In this document: one piece after another, positions 1 through 8,064 of the stretch
How the letters are laid out: each line of letters opens with the position of its first letter
Position numbering within the stretch: the stretch's first letter is position 1
Virus record (IMG/VR): IMGVR_UViG_3300034071_000801
Span: 47,405 to 111,404 of that record
Origin: a virus
Length of the DNA stretch: 64,000 bases
Reading direction: 5' to 3' (one strand)
Program-made: the position numbers and the translations under genes
The notes under the pieces: model-generated
What the model saw: only the letters and a program-made list of their open reading frames with translations
Databases searched by the model: none
What the model was told of the DNA's origin: nothing

Positions 1-15
1 TTAAATCTTTTGATG

Positions 16-645
16 TCATATGTCAGTTCCTCCTTGTGGTTTTTGTGGTGCTACATTCACTGCAGCTCCATCATTAATTAATTCAATATAAGCTTCGAAA
101 GCTCTTTGGTTTAGATAGGTGACACTATTTTGCATGAATGTCATTCTATTACTATTGGTATCAATAGAACTTTCTTTCTTCTGTAAGAGTTCATAATTAA
201 GAGCACCTATCAGCTGTGCAGCTGTATATTCTCCTTCTAATAATATCTTATCAAATTTAAGTCTACATTCATCTTTACCCTTCCTAATAGATCTAGTACC
301 TGTAAACTTCTTATTCTTATACTCAAATGAATCAGTACCTGGATAAGTCTTCCACCATTCTTCAAAGTCTGTTGTAGCAGGCTTTCTTCTTATTATCTTT
401 GCAGTGCTCTTAGCATCTACAAATTCTAATAAATCTTTGCCTATTAATGTGAGCTTTTCATCATCTTTTGTTATAAGCCCTTTTCTTACTAAAGATTGAT
501 AGACAGAATCAATCTTCATACTTCCCTCACATAATGGAGAAATATCATATTGTTCGTCTATCAACTTTAATAAGAATATAACATCTAGATTATAACCTCT
601 CTTGATGAGCTCCTCGAATTGTTGAGGTTCTATGTTTATTTTCAT
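16..645 (-). CDS. Putative replication-associated protein, DnaD/replisome-organizer-like
   Basis: 209 aa. The N-terminal ~75 residues look like a helical/winged-helix segment (LVRKGLITKDDEKLTLIGKDLL resembles the end of a wHTH). A middle motif FEEWWKTYPG followed by a basic stretch (SIRKGKDECRLKFDKIL) recalls the F-W-x-x-YP...K motif in C-terminal parts of phage replisome-organizer/DnaD-type proteins. It lies at the downstream end of the minus-strand run that includes the DNA polymerase, and its start overlaps the 3' end of the next upstream gene. The replication role is inferred from one short motif and position; it could be another DNA-binding protein. Confidence 0.6.
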   Translation of the reverse strand: MKINIEPQQFEELIKRGYNLDVIFLLKLIDEQYDISPLCEGSMKIDSVYQSLVRKGLITKDDEKLTLIGKDLLEFVDAKSTAKIIRRKPATTDFEEWWKTYPGTDSFEYKNKKFTGTRSIRKGKDECRLKFDKILLEGEYTAAQLIGALNYELLQKKESSIDTNSNRMTFMQNSVTYLNQRAFEAYIELINDGAAVNVAPQKPQGGTDI

Positions 646-796
646 CTTTTGGTTTTATCACTTTAATTATTGCAGGCTTTCTACTCTTGGCTTTATGTTC
701 TGCTTCCCATTTATGCCATGAATCAACTATATCTCTTTCTCTTTCAAAAGCATATATGTGATCATTGGGATACTCATAATCCTCAAACCAATTCAT
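590..796 (-). CDS. Hypothetical protein, 68 aa
   Basis: Small charged protein; acidic/aromatic N-terminus (MNWFEDYEYPNDH) and a Lys/Arg-rich C-terminal half. No family recognised. Its ATG overlaps the stop of the upstream gene (TAATG), implying translational coupling, and its 3' end overlaps the start of the next gene by 56 nt in another frame. That overlap is long enough that the C-terminal end should be treated with some caution. Confidence 0.6.
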   Translation of the reverse strand: MNWFEDYEYPNDHIYAFERERDIVDSWHKWEAEHKAKSRKPAIIKVIKPKDENKHRTSTIRGAHQERL

Positions 797-1059
797 TATT
801 CAACAGTTTTTCTTGGTCTTCCAACAGGTCTTTTAGCAACAGGTGTTGCAGATTCTGCAAGAGTTGATTTCTTCTTCTTGTTGTAATACTTCTTCTTCTT
901 CTTAGGTTTCTCCACTTCAGTAACAACAAATGTCACTTTTCTAGGTTGAAATAAAGGCGTATCCTCTTCTTCTTTAATTTCTGGTGCATTCTTGTATGCA
1001 AAATACAATGATAATATTGCTATAACAGCAATTGCTCCAATGATAATAGATAATTCCAT
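796..1059 (-). CDS. Membrane-anchored protein with C-terminal AT-hook
   Basis: 87 aa. Residues 2-22 (MELSIIIGAIAVIAILSLYF...) form a single hydrophobic helix. An acidic patch and a Lys-rich stretch (PKKKKKYYNKKKK) follow. The C-terminus carries KRPVGRPRK, a good match to the AT-hook (RPxGRPRK) that binds the minor groove of AT-rich DNA. Together these would tether AT-rich phage DNA to the inner membrane, but that is inference. The start is preceded by ATCTTAACAATT, a diverged version of the TCCTTAATAA element seen before other minus-strand genes. It is coupled by TAATG overlap to the downstream gene. Confidence 0.75.
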   Translation of the reverse strand: MELSIIIGAIAVIAILSLYFAYKNAPEIKEEEDTPLFQPRKVTFVVTEVEKPKKKKKYYNKKKKSTLAESATPVAKRPVGRPRKTVE

Positions 1060-1064
1060 AATTG

Positions 1065-1322
1065 TTAAGATTTAATTCGCAATCCAAACTGAAGTGTGAA
1101 CCACCCAAATGTTTGTTCTGCTTTTGATTTGTTAAATTTAAAGATTTTTTTCATTAAAGGAATAGCATATGCTTTGAATTCCTCATGCTCAGCTGGAGTC
1201 ATTGTCCAGTTAAAGAACCACATATCATCAGATAGTGTATCCTCTAGGGTCTTACCAACCATATTTAGTTGGTATTCAACTAAATGTTTAGAGATGTTCT
1301 CACGATTGATTTTAGCTTTCAT
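1065..1322 (-). CDS. Hypothetical protein, 85 aa
   Basis: Soluble, mixed-charge protein with several aromatic residues (DDMWFFNWTMTPAEHEEF). No domain recognised. It directly follows the DNA polymerase gene, whose stop overlaps its ATG, so it is probably co-translated with the polymerase and may belong to replication. Confidence 0.7.
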   Translation of the reverse strand: MKAKINRENISKHLVEYQLNMVGKTLEDTLSDDMWFFNWTMTPAEHEEFKAYAIPLMKKIFKFNKSKAEQTFGWFTLQFGLRIKS

Positions 1323-3286
1323 TAGAATAAATTTAATTGATTAGGTATAAATACCGTTTTTACTCTTCTGCCTTCAGTTTTAATCTTTAAGACTAATCTG
1401 TTAGCTTTTTCAATGTAGTAATCATAATTGACATTATCAACTTTACTACCTTTTGGTAAGAAATTACAAACTTTACATACCCACTCACCAGCTTCTACTT
1501 GACTTATTGCAGCAGCTCTGGTTTGACACTCTGGATTCTTAATCTTAAAGATCTTATCTCCTTCATTGGATACATAATAGCGTATGAGTTTATCATACAC
1601 TGTCTTCTCACCAGTTGACCTATTGGTCCCTTCATAGTGAAAACTCCTACTAGCTTTCTGTCTTAAGCAAAAATCATAAAGATTAGTGTGAGCACGAATT
1701 GTATGCTCAACAGGAGTACCATGTACAAAATAACTTTCAAGAGCAATAGGTATGATCCTAGCTGATTTGTTTTTATGTAATTCAAAATCAGTAAGGAAAT
1801 CACCTTTTTTCTTAATCTCTCCATTGGTCATAATTGCTAAATAGTCATTCACTGTACTAAAGATAATCTTGGAATAGTCTGTTCTCTCCAACTCATATTG
1901 AGTGATGTCACACCACCATGCATTGATTTCATGCATCAAAGGAATCATGTCTTTCTTAATCTTGATGGTTACACCATCCGTATTAGCAGAGATCACATGT
2001 ATGCCATTGGTTTCATATTTTTCAATAAGCATCATCAAGCTAAGCTCACCAGTAATTGTGGTGAACATAGTTAACTGCCTATCATATATCCAATTCTGCA
2101 TATCAGATGACTTACCATATACAGAGTTAACTGCAAGTTTAAGTGCTCCAACAATTCCTTTAATCTTCTTATCCTTCTTTGCAAAGGGTTTAAGCTCCAA
2201 TCTTTTATCAAACATCTGTTTGTATCCCCGAAGGAATTCCTTACCTAAATGGGCAGGAAACTTACCATTGTTGATAATGATAGCAGGATAATAACTAGAC
2301 ACATCCCAATCAATTATCTCATAGTCTTCATCAGCTTCGAAGATCTTAGGACCATTCTCTGTGTGAAGACCACCTTTCATAAAAGAATACACATTTCCGT
2401 GGAAATCTATATGCTCTTTGAAATCATCTTGCAGACCAAGCTGCATTTTATTAATCTTCTTTAAGAAGTCTTTTAGTTGTGGAGTTTCAAACTTTACATA
2501 CTTAGCAATGCAATTCTTTACATCAATGCTTTTTCTGAAATATCCTTTCTTAGGAAGTTCTCTGTATGTAATTCCTTTCTCTGAACAATAATACTTCTTA
2601 ATCATTTCATCCCCTATCTTAGAGTCTGAATAGTTCATACAAGGGATACCAAATTCAGCTTCAATATCTTGTCTCAGCTCTATTTGATTATTCCCTTTAT
2701 ACAGTGGATGATCTGTATCACCCATAGTTATCTTGTAGAATTCATAAGTTGCATCTACATCATTATAACAATAGTCAATGGTCATCTCCACTTCTTCTTT
2801 TGTCATATTAATTTTGGTATGATGTATAGGCATTTCTTCTATATTCTCAAGATCCATCTCAAACTCTAGTCTTTTAAGACTCACCATTCGATTCTTATTA
2901 TCATAGTGGTGTATCTTGAACAGATCTAATTGTTTGAGGCTTAATTCATGCTCTCTGTACTCAGGGAACACATCATAGTTAGCATCATGAATAACATCAG
3001 CAGCTTTCTGTGCTATTCTTGCACATATTTCTAAATTGCTTAACTCATGCCACTTATCGTAGTTTCTCAAGATCCATTCAACAACTTGACTGTCAAAGCG
3101 TAGATTATTATATCCTACCCAATAAGCATCAGCATGTTCTTCTGTATATCTAACGAATTTATCTAATTGATTCTTCCATTTAGACACTTGAAAGCTCTTA
3201 CCAGCTTTACCAGGCACCATACATACAACTAAGAATAGTTCTTGCATGGTCTCTATGTCATAAATTATTACGTCTTTGTTGTTCAT
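1322..3286 (-). CDS. DNA polymerase, family B, with 3'-5' exonuclease
   Basis: 654 aa replicative DNA polymerase. The proofreading exonuclease is intact: Exo I YDIET (D10, E12), Exo II YNNLRFD (D65) and Exo III Y172xxxD176. The polymerase domain shows motif A DVSSYYP (D328), motif B KLAVNSVYG (about 383-391) and motif C ANTDGV (about 434-439). In motif C the usual first Asp of D-T-D is Asn (N435) while the essential second Asp (D437) is kept. The length is close to small phage polymerases. No primase or helicase is visible in the window, so they probably lie outside it. The start is preceded by AAATAAGATTAC, similar to the region before the next upstream gene. The family assignment is secure; whether synthesis is protein-primed cannot be judged. 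Confidence 0.95.
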   Translation of the reverse strand: MNNKDVIIYDIETMQELFLVVCMVPGKAGKSFQVSKWKNQLDKFVRYTEEHADAYWVGYNNLRFDSQVVEWILRNYDKWHELSNLEICARIAQKAADVIHDANYDVFPEYREHELSLKQLDLFKIHHYDNKNRMVSLKRLEFEMDLENIEEMPIHHTKINMTKEEVEMTIDYCYNDVDATYEFYKITMGDTDHPLYKGNNQIELRQDIEAEFGIPCMNYSDSKIGDEMIKKYYCSEKGITYRELPKKGYFRKSIDVKNCIAKYVKFETPQLKDFLKKINKMQLGLQDDFKEHIDFHGNVYSFMKGGLHTENGPKIFEADEDYEIIDWDVSSYYPAIIINNGKFPAHLGKEFLRGYKQMFDKRLELKPFAKKDKKIKGIVGALKLAVNSVYGKSSDMQNWIYDRQLTMFTTITGELSLMMLIEKYETNGIHVISANTDGVTIKIKKDMIPLMHEINAWWCDITQYELERTDYSKIIFSTVNDYLAIMTNGEIKKKGDFLTDFELHKNKSARIIPIALESYFVHGTPVEHTIRAHTNLYDFCLRQKASRSFHYEGTNRSTGEKTVYDKLIRYYVSNEGDKIFKIKNPECQTRAAAISQVEAGEWVCKVCNFLPKGSKVDNVNYDYYIEKANRLVLKIKTEGRRVKTVFIPNQLNLF

Positions 3287-3314
3287 GTAATCTTATTTTA
3301 ATTTAAAAATTAAT

Positions 3315-3734
3315 TTATATTTTTTTAATTAAATTATTTACCAATTGCCATTCATGTTTGGTTGCTGATAATTTTTTACATAATGAATGTAAAGCATTTA
3401 AAGCATCGTCAACCCTTTGTTTTTTTGTATTGGAATTAGTTGTTGGTGTAATTGGTAATTTATCTGTTAAATCCCATTCTATTACAAGTCTGTCAGTAAC
3501 CCTACATTTTCTTTCTGATTTTTCGTAAACTACTCCTAAATCTCTTAATTGAGATAGTAATTTCCAAGCGTGTTTGACTTGAATTTGATTTTGGTCAATG
3601 TAGCTTTGTAGTTCTCCAGCAGTACAAGGCGAAGAATAAAGCATAGCATCTAATGTTCTTAATCTTAATTTTGAAAGTAATCCTTCTGCTTTAATTTGAT
3701 TGTAACAGTTAATGGAAGTTGTTCTTGTTCCCAT
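3315..3734 (-). CDS. Winged-helix DNA-binding protein
   Basis: 139 aa. Residues ~20-75 read as a winged helix-turn-helix: LRTLDAMLYSSPCTAGELQSYI, then QVKHAWKLLSQLRDLGVVYE, then a basic wing (KSERKCRVTDR). The C-terminal 50 residues are helical and basic. A transcriptional regulator or replication accessory role would fit; no specific family recognised. It lies just upstream of the polymerase gene, and both starts share an AAATAAGATTA sequence at -12 to -1. Confidence 0.75.
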   Translation of the reverse strand: MGTRTTSINCYNQIKAEGLLSKLRLRTLDAMLYSSPCTAGELQSYIDQNQIQVKHAWKLLSQLRDLGVVYEKSERKCRVTDRLVIEWDLTDKLPITPTTNSNTKKQRVDDALNALHSLCKKLSATKHEWQLVNNLIKKI

Positions 3735-3765
3735 AATCTTATTTGTTTTTAAATTATTTCTTCTT

Positions 3766-3963
3766 TCATTCTCTCGTTGTGTTTTTATGATCTCTCCAAT
3801 CTAACCAAAATCCTATTCCTACAATGATGTTCATACCAAATGAGGCAAGAATTTCTGTTATGTCTTCATAGATGTTAATAGATAGGTGGATATGTCCTAC
3901 CATCCAAAAAGGCATAGCAAGATTATTCGATATCCACCTAACTAAATAATTTATAAATTTCAT
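3766..3963 (-). CDS. Small membrane protein, 65 aa
   Basis: Two hydrophobic stretches (about LAMPFWMVGHIHLSI and ILASFGMNIIVGIGFWL) and a charged C-terminus (DWRDHKNTTRE). Probably an inner-membrane protein. No family recognised; neighbours are unrelated small early genes. Confidence 0.65.
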   Translation of the reverse strand: MKFINYLVRWISNNLAMPFWMVGHIHLSINIYEDITEILASFGMNIIVGIGFWLDWRDHKNTTRE

Positions 3964-4010
3964 AGCCTACAAAGATAATTAAAAATGTTATATTATTCTA
4001 ACAATTTTAA

Positions 4011-4259
4011 TTAGACTGGTTTTAATTTACGATTGATAAATTCTCTTACTACCATTCTTGTGATATGTGGTATTCTTTTTGCTTCCAATTCATAATTGAT
4101 AATGTTCTCATACTCAGTCTTACTGATTGAATACATTATACCATTTTTACTACTTGGATTCTCTGATTTAAGAATGACAGATTGTGATTTCACTTTCTTA
4201 ATTATAAAATCTGCCACCTTTCTCTCGTGTGTGTGTTTATTTGCTACTGATAATTCCAT
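4011..4259 (-). CDS. Hypothetical basic protein, 82 aa
   Basis: I take the ATG at 4259 (MELSVANKH). The longer frame would begin inside the upstream gene, and the 4259 start has an A-rich leader (GAAATTTAAAT) two nucleotides beyond that gene's stop. The protein is Lys/Arg-rich and helical, with KTEYENIINYELEAKRIP in the middle. No family recognised. Confidence 0.65.
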   Translation of the reverse strand: MELSVANKHTHERKVADFIIKKVKSQSVILKSENPSSKNGIMYSISKTEYENIINYELEAKRIPHITRMVVREFINRKLKPV

Positions 4260-4261
4260 AT

Positions 4262-4741
4262 TTAAATTTCTTCTAATCCATCGTTTAATGTTACATCCCA
4301 ATCTTCTAGATCATCATCTTCTTGAAGAAAAGATAATATAACTTTATCTTCAATTAATGTTGGTTCTAATCCTTCTTCTTCATCATCTATATCAATAGAT
4401 AAGAATCCTTGTTCTTCTCTTAATACAAAATTAATATCATCTAATGTAATGTCTCTTAATTCATCAGTATCAGGACCATCATCCCACCAACCAATTTGAT
4501 CTTGATTTATTACTACTACTTCTGGATGATATTTTGTATAACTATCAATGATGATGATTAGTTCTACTGGTGCACCATTCTTGCTCATGAACTCATCCAT
4601 GTCTTCAGGAACTTCTTCAAGCTCCCATAGTTCAACATATGGTTCAATTACACCTACAGATATTCTGTTGACAAAGAGCATACCCTCCTCTAATTCAAGA
4701 GGAAGATAGCTTTTTAATGCAATTTCTGCTGTATACCACAT
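4262..4741 (-). CDS. Hypothetical acidic protein, 159 aa
   Basis: Very acidic throughout (runs such as DIDDEEEGLEP and LQEDDDLEDWD) with hydrophobic beta-like segments in the first half (VELIIIIDSYTKYHPEVVVIN). No domain recognised. Its ATG overlaps the stop of the upstream gene (TAATG). Acidic early phage proteins are often DNA mimics or host-enzyme inhibitors, but nothing here proves that. Confidence 0.7.
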   Translation of the reverse strand: MWYTAEIALKSYLPLELEEGMLFVNRISVGVIEPYVELWELEEVPEDMDEFMSKNGAPVELIIIIDSYTKYHPEVVVINQDQIGWWDDGPDTDELRDITLDDINFVLREEQGFLSIDIDDEEEGLEPTLIEDKVILSFLQEDDDLEDWDVTLNDGLEEI

Positions 4742-5097
4742 TAGAACTCTCTCTTAGGTGCTGGTTCTGTAATTTGATATACACCATGTGAACTAGATAG
4801 TCTTAAAAGAATATGAAGCTGTTCAGCTTCTAAATAGTTTATCTCTTTCTTTGAGTTAATACCAATTAGCTCTATACCATTACCTGTGTCTACTAGCTGC
4901 ATAGCAACTGTTTTTCTTACATTCTCAGCCCATTCAATATAATCACTAAAATATAGTGTATGAACTGTAGCTTGTGGTGTAGCATCTAGTTTATGATAAT
5001 CATATTCATGTTTACCATTGATATAGATTTCTTCTCTGTATAACACATCACTTGTGTTATCAATTACATCTTGTATTTCTTTCTTTAATGTTGCCAT
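4741..5097 (-). CDS. Hypothetical protein, 118 aa
   Basis: Mixed alpha/beta composition, no motif recognised. It is part of the closely packed small-gene series 4262-7941, separated by 1-3 nt or overlapping, which suggests one transcript. The start is preceded by AAACAAACAATAAC, the A-rich leader typical of Bacteroidota-type translation starts. Confidence 0.7.
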   Translation of the reverse strand: MATLKKEIQDVIDNTSDVLYREEIYINGKHEYDYHKLDATPQATVHTLYFSDYIEWAENVRKTVAMQLVDTGNGIELIGINSKKEINYLEAEQLHILLRLSSSHGVYQITEPAPKREF

Positions 5098-5098
5098 G

Positions 5099-5398
5099 TT
5101 ATTGTTTGTTTACTAAGTTTAACGCTATTTGATGTCCTTCAAGAGCATCTTCATAAGATGTATATCTATCTTGATATTGGTCATGTTCTCCTCCAAATAT
5201 CATAGTTTCCCATAATACAGGAATATCACTATCCCAAGCATGATCAAGACCAAGAAACACTGTTGATATAAATATATCACCAATATGTTCTTGTTTTACT
5301 GCTTTTCTCTCTGGATTCTTCTCTAACCATTCTGCTGCTTCCATAATTGAAACAGATTTTACAGGTTTATTGTTCTCGTCTAATATATACCAAGCCAT
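5099..5398 (-). CDS. Hypothetical protein, 99 aa
   Basis: Begins MAWYILDENNKPVKSVSIMEAAEWLEKN; Trp- and acid-rich. The IFGGEHDQYQDRYTSYEDALEGH segment resembles small phage proteins of unknown function that contain a helical YEDALEGH ending. No function assigned. Confidence 0.7.
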   Translation of the reverse strand: MAWYILDENNKPVKSVSIMEAAEWLEKNPERKAVKQEHIGDIFISTVFLGLDHAWDSDIPVLWETMIFGGEHDQYQDRYTSYEDALEGHQIALNLVNKQ

Positions 5399-5400
5399 AA

Positions 5401-5706
5401 CTATTGAAATAAAGCTGTAGGTGCTCCTACGTTATACATTAACATTACATAAAATCTTATACAATGAATATTGATATCATCTGCTCTACCAAATGCTTCA
5501 GCAAGATCATTATTAACCACTGCTTGAGCAAAACTACCACCTGGATAACCTACACTCCATTTAGTACATAATATACTTGTACCAATATCAATAATGTGAT
5601 CTTTTTGTGAAATTTTTAGAAATAAAGCTAAATACTTATCTGCATATTTGTCAAAATAGTCAGAAACCACTGCTCTGACTATTTCTTGTTGTTGTTCTGG
5701 ATTCAT
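5401..5706 (-). CDS. Hypothetical protein, 101 aa
   Basis: Helical N-terminus (MNPEQQQEIVRAVVSDYFDKYADKYLALFLKI) followed by a mixed region. No family recognised. A copy of the TCCTTAATAA element (5731-5740, reverse strand) lies 24 nt upstream of the start, inside the preceding gene. It overlaps that gene by 4 nt. Confidence 0.7.
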   Translation of the reverse strand: MNPEQQQEIVRAVVSDYFDKYADKYLALFLKISQKDHIIDIGTSILCTKWSVGYPGGSFAQAVVNNDLAEAFGRADDINIHCIRFYVMLMYNVGAPTALFQ

Positions 5707-5969
5707 AATTCTGATGTTAATTTTTTAATGTTATTAAGGATTTGTTCAATTGTTAATTCTTCTTCTACTACTAGATGTTTAAGTGATTCAGGATATGGAT
5801 AATTATAACTTCTACCATCAGGAAATCTTATTTGAGTTACATTATGATCTTGAAATGTTATTTTTCCAACAACACCTTCATATGGTTGCATATGAGGCAT
5901 ATAAGTTGGATAACCACTAAACTTAAAGCCTTTCATTTCTTTTCCTATAAGTGAATCTTTATCTTCCAT
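5703..5969 (-). CDS. Hypothetical protein, paralogue of the adjacent 98-aa protein
   Basis: 88 aa. It shares its plan with the neighbour at 5973-6269: an N-terminal IGKE motif, a central beta region around a G-x-V/I segment, a YP motif, then LTIEQILNNIKKLTSEL at the C-terminus (LTIDDLLNTMKMLTSKI in the paralogue). The pair looks like a tandem duplication. Function unknown. Confidence 0.7.
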   Translation of the reverse strand: MEDKDSLIGKEMKGFKFSGYPTYMPHMQPYEGVVGKITFQDHNVTQIRFPDGRSYNYPYPESLKHLVVEEELTIEQILNNIKKLTSEL

Positions 5970-5972
5970 GAT

Positions 5973-6269
5973 TTATATTTTTGACGTTAGCATCTTCATA
6001 GTGTTTAGAAGATCATCAATTGTTAAATTCTCAAGCTCTTTTGCTTCTAATTGCTCAATGATACCTGCTACAGGATAATGTGATGTCTCTTTTTTACCAA
6101 TTGGTAAAGTGATTTCTACAAGAGCAAATTGTGGATAAGAAGAATTTATATTTAGAACAATAGCATTTTTACCACATAATTGTTTATGAGTATTTGAGTA
6201 TGATAGTAAGTTTTCACTTTTAAACTCAAAACATTCTATCTCTTTACCGATTATATCTTTAGCTTCCAT
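5973..6269 (-). CDS. Hypothetical protein, paralogue of the adjacent 88-aa protein
   Basis: 98 aa. The IGKE...F.F start, the HYP motif and the LTIDDLLNTMKMLTS ending match the downstream gene at 5703-5969. Three nucleotides separate the genes. The two are diverged, so the duplication is not recent. No known family recognised. Confidence 0.7.
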   Translation of the reverse strand: MEAKDIIGKEIECFEFKSENLLSYSNTHKQLCGKNAIVLNINSSYPQFALVEITLPIGKKETSHYPVAGIIEQLEAKELENLTIDDLLNTMKMLTSKI

Positions 6270-6271
6270 AA

Positions 6272-6505
6272 TTAATATCCTGCTAATTTAGATATGGCAC
6301 CTTCATTACTCAATACATAAGCAAGATCGTCTTCTTGTTTAGGTGTAAGAGTTTTGATTGTAGAGATCAAATTGATTCTACTGTAGGTGATGTCTTCACC
6401 ATATAAGTTTACAAGATTGCTTCCAATCTCTTTTATCTTATTGTAATTAAATACTGTTACAGGTTCACCTTGGTCATCCTGCCATTTTCCGTTGATTATA
6501 CGCAT
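6272..6505 (-). CDS. Hypothetical protein, 77 aa
   Basis: Small soluble protein with no recognised motif; C-terminal half LTPKQEDDLAYVLSNEGAISKL. A TCCTTAATAA-like sequence (CCCTTAACAAAT) lies about 20 nt upstream of the ATG. Part of the close-packed early series. Confidence 0.65.
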   Translation of the reverse strand: MRIINGKWQDDQGEPVTVFNYNKIKEIGSNLVNLYGEDITYSRINLISTIKTLTPKQEDDLAYVLSNEGAISKLAGY

Positions 6506-6510
6506 AATTT

Positions 6511-6747
6511 CTATTTTATATTTGTTAAGGGATAAGAGTTTAAGATGGAATCTTTATCAATTACTTTTTTTACAAGCATTGATGAATCATTTCCTCTATA
6601 TGTTTTTTTAGTTTTAGCTTTTTCAACAGCTTCTTTCAAAGCTGCTTCTACATGTAGTTTTGCAAATTCAATCAACGCTAAGTGATGATTAACAGGACTA
6701 TGTGTATGTTTGAATTTCATAAAAAATTCTTCTGCTGTTGGTATCAT
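6511..6747 (-). CDS. Hypothetical protein, 78 aa
   Basis: Begins MIPTAEEFFMKFKHTHSP and continues with a helix rich in Ala/Glu/Lys (LHVEAALKEAVEKAKTKK). This layout occurs in many small phage proteins of unknown role. No function assigned. Confidence 0.65.
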   Translation of the reverse strand: MIPTAEEFFMKFKHTHSPVNHHLALIEFAKLHVEAALKEAVEKAKTKKTYRGNDSSMLVKKVIDKDSILNSYPLTNIK

Positions 6748-6752
6748 AACTT

Positions 6753-6992
6753 TTAGTCTTTTTGATTTTCTATAACTTTCTCTATAATTTCATCATATAT
6801 GGCATCACTAATCAAATCAATGATCTCACTGCCATCTACTTGTACTGATTCTAATTCAAACTCAGCATCGTATCCTGGATAACCTTCCATATTACCATCA
6901 TACATTTCTCTTGGTTCTTCTGGATGATATGTTCCACTCACTGTTACATATACACCACCTACGGTGATACCTATTTCTATTTCTTTACTCAT
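6753..6992 (-). CDS. Hypothetical acidic protein, 79 aa
   Basis: N-terminal beta strands (IEIGITVGGVYVTVSGTY), an acidic middle (EEPREMYDGNMEGYPGYDAEFELE) and a C-terminal acidic helix. This type of small protein is common in phages but its function is unknown to me. Its ATG overlaps the upstream stop (ATGA). Confidence 0.7.
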   Translation of the reverse strand: MSKEIEIGITVGGVYVTVSGTYHPEEPREMYDGNMEGYPGYDAEFELESVQVDGSEIIDLISDAIYDEIIEKVIENQKD

Positions 6993-7198
6993 TTGTTTTT
7001 TAAATTATACCATTTTTGATTCTCTTTTTGTATCTCATAACGTTTAACATATTCCATTTTAACATTTGTTTCAACAGATACATCACGTATAACAGCTCTT
7101 AATAGTTTCTTGATGTTGTCTACACCTCCAAATCTTTCTATTTCATTTGGAGATACTTTTATATCAAGTTGTCTTGATTTTACATCTGAAGGTTTCAT
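6989..7198 (-). CDS. Hypothetical protein, 69 aa
   Basis: I place the start at ATG 7198 (MKPSDVKSRQLD). The longer frame would start inside the upstream gene, and 7198 sits one nucleotide after that gene's stop with an A-rich leader. The protein is basic: KVSPNEIERFGGVDNIKKLLRAVIRD reads as a short helical domain. No family recognised. Confidence 0.65.
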   Translation of the reverse strand: MKPSDVKSRQLDIKVSPNEIERFGGVDNIKKLLRAVIRDVSVETNVKMEYVKRYEIQKENQKWYNLKNK

Positions 7199-7199
7199 C

Positions 7200-7565
7200 T
7201 TATTTCTTTTTAAATTGTTCAAACCATTGGTTAAAATCTTCATTACTTAATGTTTCATATTTAGAAAGTATTCTAACTACATCTAATTGACTATAACTTC
7301 TTTCTTGTTGCTTATTATGTCCATATTTCTCAATAAGTCTTATTGCTGAAGCATCTGATTTTGCAAGTAATAAAAATTTTATATCTTCCAACAACGCTTC
7401 TTCAAGAGTGGTTTCTTGTTTAGGTTTCTTTTCTAGTGATTCCATTAGTTTAAGTTTACATTTTTGACATTGTAATGCATCTATAAATCCTGTAGAGATA
7501 ATAGTTCTACATGTATGACAGAGAGTTGCCCCTCTGCCATTATTAAACTTGTGTATAGGTTTCAT
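7200..7565 (-). CDS. Zinc-ribbon protein, 121 aa
   Basis: Start chosen at ATG 7565 (MKPIHKFN), which follows the upstream stop and has the leader TTTCACAAATAAT; an earlier in-frame ATG would lie inside the upstream gene. The N-terminal 35 residues hold two Cys pairs (CHTC and CQKC), a probable structural zinc site. The C-terminal part is helical and charged, ending FNQWFEQFKKK. Probably a small nucleic-acid- or protein-binding factor; no specific family recognised. Confidence 0.7.
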   Translation of the reverse strand: MKPIHKFNNGRGATLCHTCRTIISTGFIDALQCQKCKLKLMESLEKKPKQETTLEEALLEDIKFLLLAKSDASAIRLIEKYGHNKQQERSYSQLDVVRILSKYETLSNEDFNQWFEQFKKK

Positions 7566-7566
7566 A

Positions 7567-7941
7567 TTATTTGTGAAATTCAATTAAATATCCTTCGAAT
7601 ATAATAAGTCTAAGACATGTATCATCATCAAATAGTTGTAATGTAATACTCACACCATCTGTATCAACACATTCAATCATTTGAAATCCATCTCCATTTA
7701 CTGTTTTACCATCTTTGGCACCAGTAATTTGATGTAGCCTTTTAATCTTACCACTGGTGTAGTAGATTACAATGTCTTTCACATTATCAGCATTGAATAC
7801 AACAGTGATTTCTGATTGTACCCATGGTTGTAATACACCTTTCTCTTTAGTAATATAAGAGGTGTATTTCTTAACAAATGTATCTTGTGCAGATACTGTT
7901 ATGCTCAATGTTAGTAGAGCTCCTAATAATAGTTTTTTCAT
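7567..7941 (-). CDS. Secreted or periplasmic protein with signal peptide, 124 aa
   Basis: The N-terminus (MKKLLLGALLTLSITVSAQ) is a clear Sec signal peptide with likely cleavage after SAQ. The mature ~105 residues are beta-rich (ITVVFNADNVKDIVIYYTSGKIKRLHQI). An exported product encoded among early genes could act on the host envelope, for example in superinfection exclusion, but no domain supports a specific role. Confidence 0.75.
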   Translation of the reverse strand: MKKLLLGALLTLSITVSAQDTFVKKYTSYITKEKGVLQPWVQSEITVVFNADNVKDIVIYYTSGKIKRLHQITGAKDGKTVNGDGFQMIECVDTDGVSITLQLFDDDTCLRLIIFEGYLIEFHK

Positions 7942-7944
7942 AAT

Positions 7945-8064
7945 CTATTTATTTACAGATTTAGGTGTACACACATGTCCATCACTCCATTTGATTCCTG
8001 GAGGTGGTGTTGTTTCTGATGAGCTGTATTTTGTACCACACTCACTACATTCAAATTTATTCAT
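7945..8064 (-). CDS. Tiny zinc-ribbon protein, 39 aa
   Basis: Read directly from the sequence: ATG at 8064, TAG at 7945-7947. It begins MNKFECSECGTKY and contains DGHVC near the end, giving a CxxC plus HxC zinc-site pattern with a Pro-rich loop between. Its start overlaps the 3' end of the upstream membrane-protein gene by 8 nt. Role unknown. Confidence 0.6.
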   Translation of the reverse strand: MNKFECSECGTKYSSSETTPPPGIKWSDGHVCTPKSVNK

